From positions 1 through 22,281 of the forward strand of contig CAYQLC010000022.1 in the NCBI GenBank assembly GCA_964418325.1: a stretch of 22,281 nt of DNA. Direction: 5' to 3'. Positions 20,810 to 22,281 of the stretch are shown here, piece after piece. Each line of letters opens with the position of its first letter. The stretch's first letter is position 1. The notes under the pieces are model-generated. The model searched no databases, was not told the origin of the DNA, and saw only the letters and a program-made list of their open reading frames with translations. The DNA is from IMCC26077 sp964418325 (GTDB lineage Bacteria > Actinomycetota > Actinomycetes > Nanopelagicales > Nanopelagicaceae). The position numbers and the translations under genes are program-made.

Positions 20810-22279
20810 GTGAAAATCGCAGTAGGTGCCTTCTCCATTGAGAGCAACAGTTTCGCGCATGGTGTGACAACTCTTGATGATTTCAAGAAGCAAATTTATT
20901 TCGTGGGCAGCGAGATCACCCGAGACTGCGCAGGCCCCACTGTGGAACTTGCCGGTGCGTGGGATGTCTTCACAGAACACGGTGTCGAGATTGTTCCCAC
21001 TTTGGTGGCAACCTCATCTCCACGCCCTCCCGTCACTCGCAATGCCTTCGAGACAATCAGCAGCGGCATCGTGTCCGCTATCCCGAGTGATGTAGATGGT
21101 GTCTACCTCTCCCTGCATGGTGCTTCTTATTGCGAACACGATGACGATCCTGAAGGAACGCTCCTGGAGATGGTCCGGAAGAAAATAGGTCCAGAAAAAC
21201 TCATCAGTATCAGCCTTGATCTCCATGCCTATTACACGAAAAAGATGTTGGCTAATGCCGACATTGCGACGGCGTATCGCACCGCACCACATATTGATCT
21301 CTTTGAGACTGGCTCCCGTGCGGCGCAACTTCTTGTTGATGCGCTCAAGAATGGGCAGCGACCTAAGGTCTATCGCGCAGAGGCGGCGATGATTACCTCA
21401 GCAGAGCGTCACGACAACACCAAAGGACCCTTCAAGGAGCTCATCGATCTTTGTCGTAAAGCAGAGGAAACTCCTGGCATTTTGTCGGTCTCGCTCCTTG
21501 CGACCCAACCCTGGCTCGATGTCGAAGAGTTGGGATGGAAAGTGATTGTCACTACTTCTGGAGTTGATGTTGATGGTCAAACAATCGCAGACACCATCGC
21601 AACCGAGGCATGGAATCGTCGCGAGCAATTCATGGAGACCGTCGCTCTCTCACCACAAGAAGCGCTCCATCAAGCGGTGACATCACCAAGTCTCTGCGCG
21701 GTCTCTGATTTAGGTGATGCAACCAATGGTGGCAGTCCAGGGGATAGCACCGTCTTATTACGTGAAGCGTTGCGATCAAATGACTCGGGATCTTTCATTC
21801 TCTCTATCGCCGATTCACGTGCAGCGGCGAGCGCATACGCAACAGGCGTGGGTAAAGACATCACACTCTCGATATGCGATGGTGCGCCCGGTGAGTACAA
21901 CGAGCGGACAACCATTACGGGCGTCATCGAAAAAATCGCGAACAAGAAGATTGCGTACACCCATCCGGCAGCAGGGGGCTCATTAGATGACCCAGGACCA
22001 TCTGCGCTCATCAAGATCACCAGTAGCCCGCTGACCACCTATCTTGTGTTGCACTCAAATCCGGTGCGCGTGATTGATCCAGTGATCTATGAACTTTTTG
22101 ATCTTGATGTTCGCCAGTTTTCGGCAGTCCAAGCGAAATCACCGAATGGCTTCAAAGTGGGGTTCGCCCGAGTGACGACCGACTATCGGTTAGCAAATTC
22201 CGAAGGACCGACCAGCGCTGATTTATTTACCTTGACCTTTGACAAGCGGCCCAAGCCGCTTTTCCCCTTTGAAAAATAG
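20810..22279 (+). CDS. M81 family metallopeptidase (MlrC-like)
   Basis: The 489-residue protein has the two-domain M81 layout: an N-terminal catalytic part (about 1-290) and an MlrC C-terminal domain (about 298-480). Visible markers are E-S-N-S-F (11-15), S-L-H-G-A (101-105), the metal ligands D137 and H139 in S-L-D-L-H-A, H161 in A-Y-R-T-A-P-H-I-D, and the C-terminal G-D-A-T-N-G-G-S-P-G-D-S-T. The family is named after microcystinase C, which cuts linear microcystin, but most members are uncharacterised. The GTG start lacks a clear ribosome site. Its tight spacing to uxuA suggests joint expression. It is complete, ending 2 bp before the window edge. Confidence 0.88.
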   Translation: MKIAVGAFSIESNSFAHGVTTLDDFKKQIYFVGSEITRDCAGPTVELAGAWDVFTEHGVEIVPTLVATSSPRPPVTRNAFETISSGIVSAIPSDVDGVYLSLHGASYCEHDDDPEGTLLEMVRKKIGPEKLISISLDLHAYYTKKMLANADIATAYRTAPHIDLFETGSRAAQLLVDALKNGQRPKVYRAEAAMITSAERHDNTKGPFKELIDLCRKAEETPGILSVSLLATQPWLDVEELGWKVIVTTSGVDVDGQTIADTIATEAWNRREQFMETVALSPQEALHQAVTSPSLCAVSDLGDATNGGSPGDSTVLLREALRSNDSGSFILSIADSRAAASAYATGVGKDITLSICDGAPGEYNERTTITGVIEKIANKKIAYTHPAAGGSLDDPGPSALIKITSSPLTTYLVLHSNPVRVIDPVIYELFDLDVRQFSAVQAKSPNGFKVGFARVTTDYRLANSEGPTSADLFTLTFDKRPKPLFPFEK

Positions 22280-22281
22280 AG

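Noticed and set aside
20810..22279. Dedicated microcystin-degrading enzyme MlrC
   Set aside because: M81 proteins are widespread, and mlrA, mlrB and mlrD are absent from view. Family membership alone does not support microcystin as substrate.

Overview
The window looks like chromosomal DNA of a free-living actinobacterium with moderate GC and tightly packed genes. Freshwater Nanopelagicales-like (acI) or a related lineage is my guess from gene content and compactness; it was not computed. The evidence is a group II truncated haemoglobin with the same key residue numbers as mycobacterial trHbO, an actinobacterial-type RpiB (G-S-G-N-G-E-Q), oligoribonuclease next to tRNA-His, frequent GTG starts and 4-bp gene overlaps. 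The 100-N run at 18913-19012 shows a draft scaffold.

Left part (1-6716): a partial tRNA-His and orn on the minus strand. Divergent from them is a complete high-affinity phosphate ABC transporter, pstC-pstA-pstB-pstS, closed by a strong terminator at 5031-5061. Eleven-base direct repeats resembling PHO boxes precede pstC and, more weakly, pstS. Converging on pstS is an OmpR/PhoB-type regulator gene whose receiver has His in place of the phospho-acceptor Asp. A LuxR-type regulator gene diverges from it across an intergenic region holding two inverted repeats. A tRNA-Arg(TCT) closes this part. No phoU and no sensor kinase gene lie in the window.

Middle part (6717-17239): housekeeping genes that I recall lying in one neighbourhood in mycobacteria: ettA, a hotdog thioesterase, glbO, HNH endonuclease, pepN, rpiB. 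Interleaved are a prolyl oligopeptidase translationally coupled to a short MscS-type channel, two small membrane proteins (one DUF4389) and trmB. Intergenic spaces are mostly below 150 bp and convergent genes almost touch.

Right part (17240-22281): an accessory-looking surface region. A secreted Ala/Lys-rich helical protein with Gly-Pro-X patches is divergent from a collagen-like protein whose Gly-X-Y tract runs into the assembly gap. Their shared 298-bp spacer carries four CGG-headed repeats at 10-11 bp spacing. After the gap come a SAM methyltransferase, a UxuA-type mannonate dehydratase and an M81 (MlrC-like) metallopeptidase, closely spaced on the plus strand. They probably form a small catabolic operon, but their linkage to the left side depends on the gap join.

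The least ordinary features are the degenerate receiver regulator beside pst, the lysine-rich insertion in PstS, and the divergent collagen/secreted-protein pair with phased repeats. I found no clear evidence of a wholly new multi-gene system, prophage, transposon or CRISPR array.
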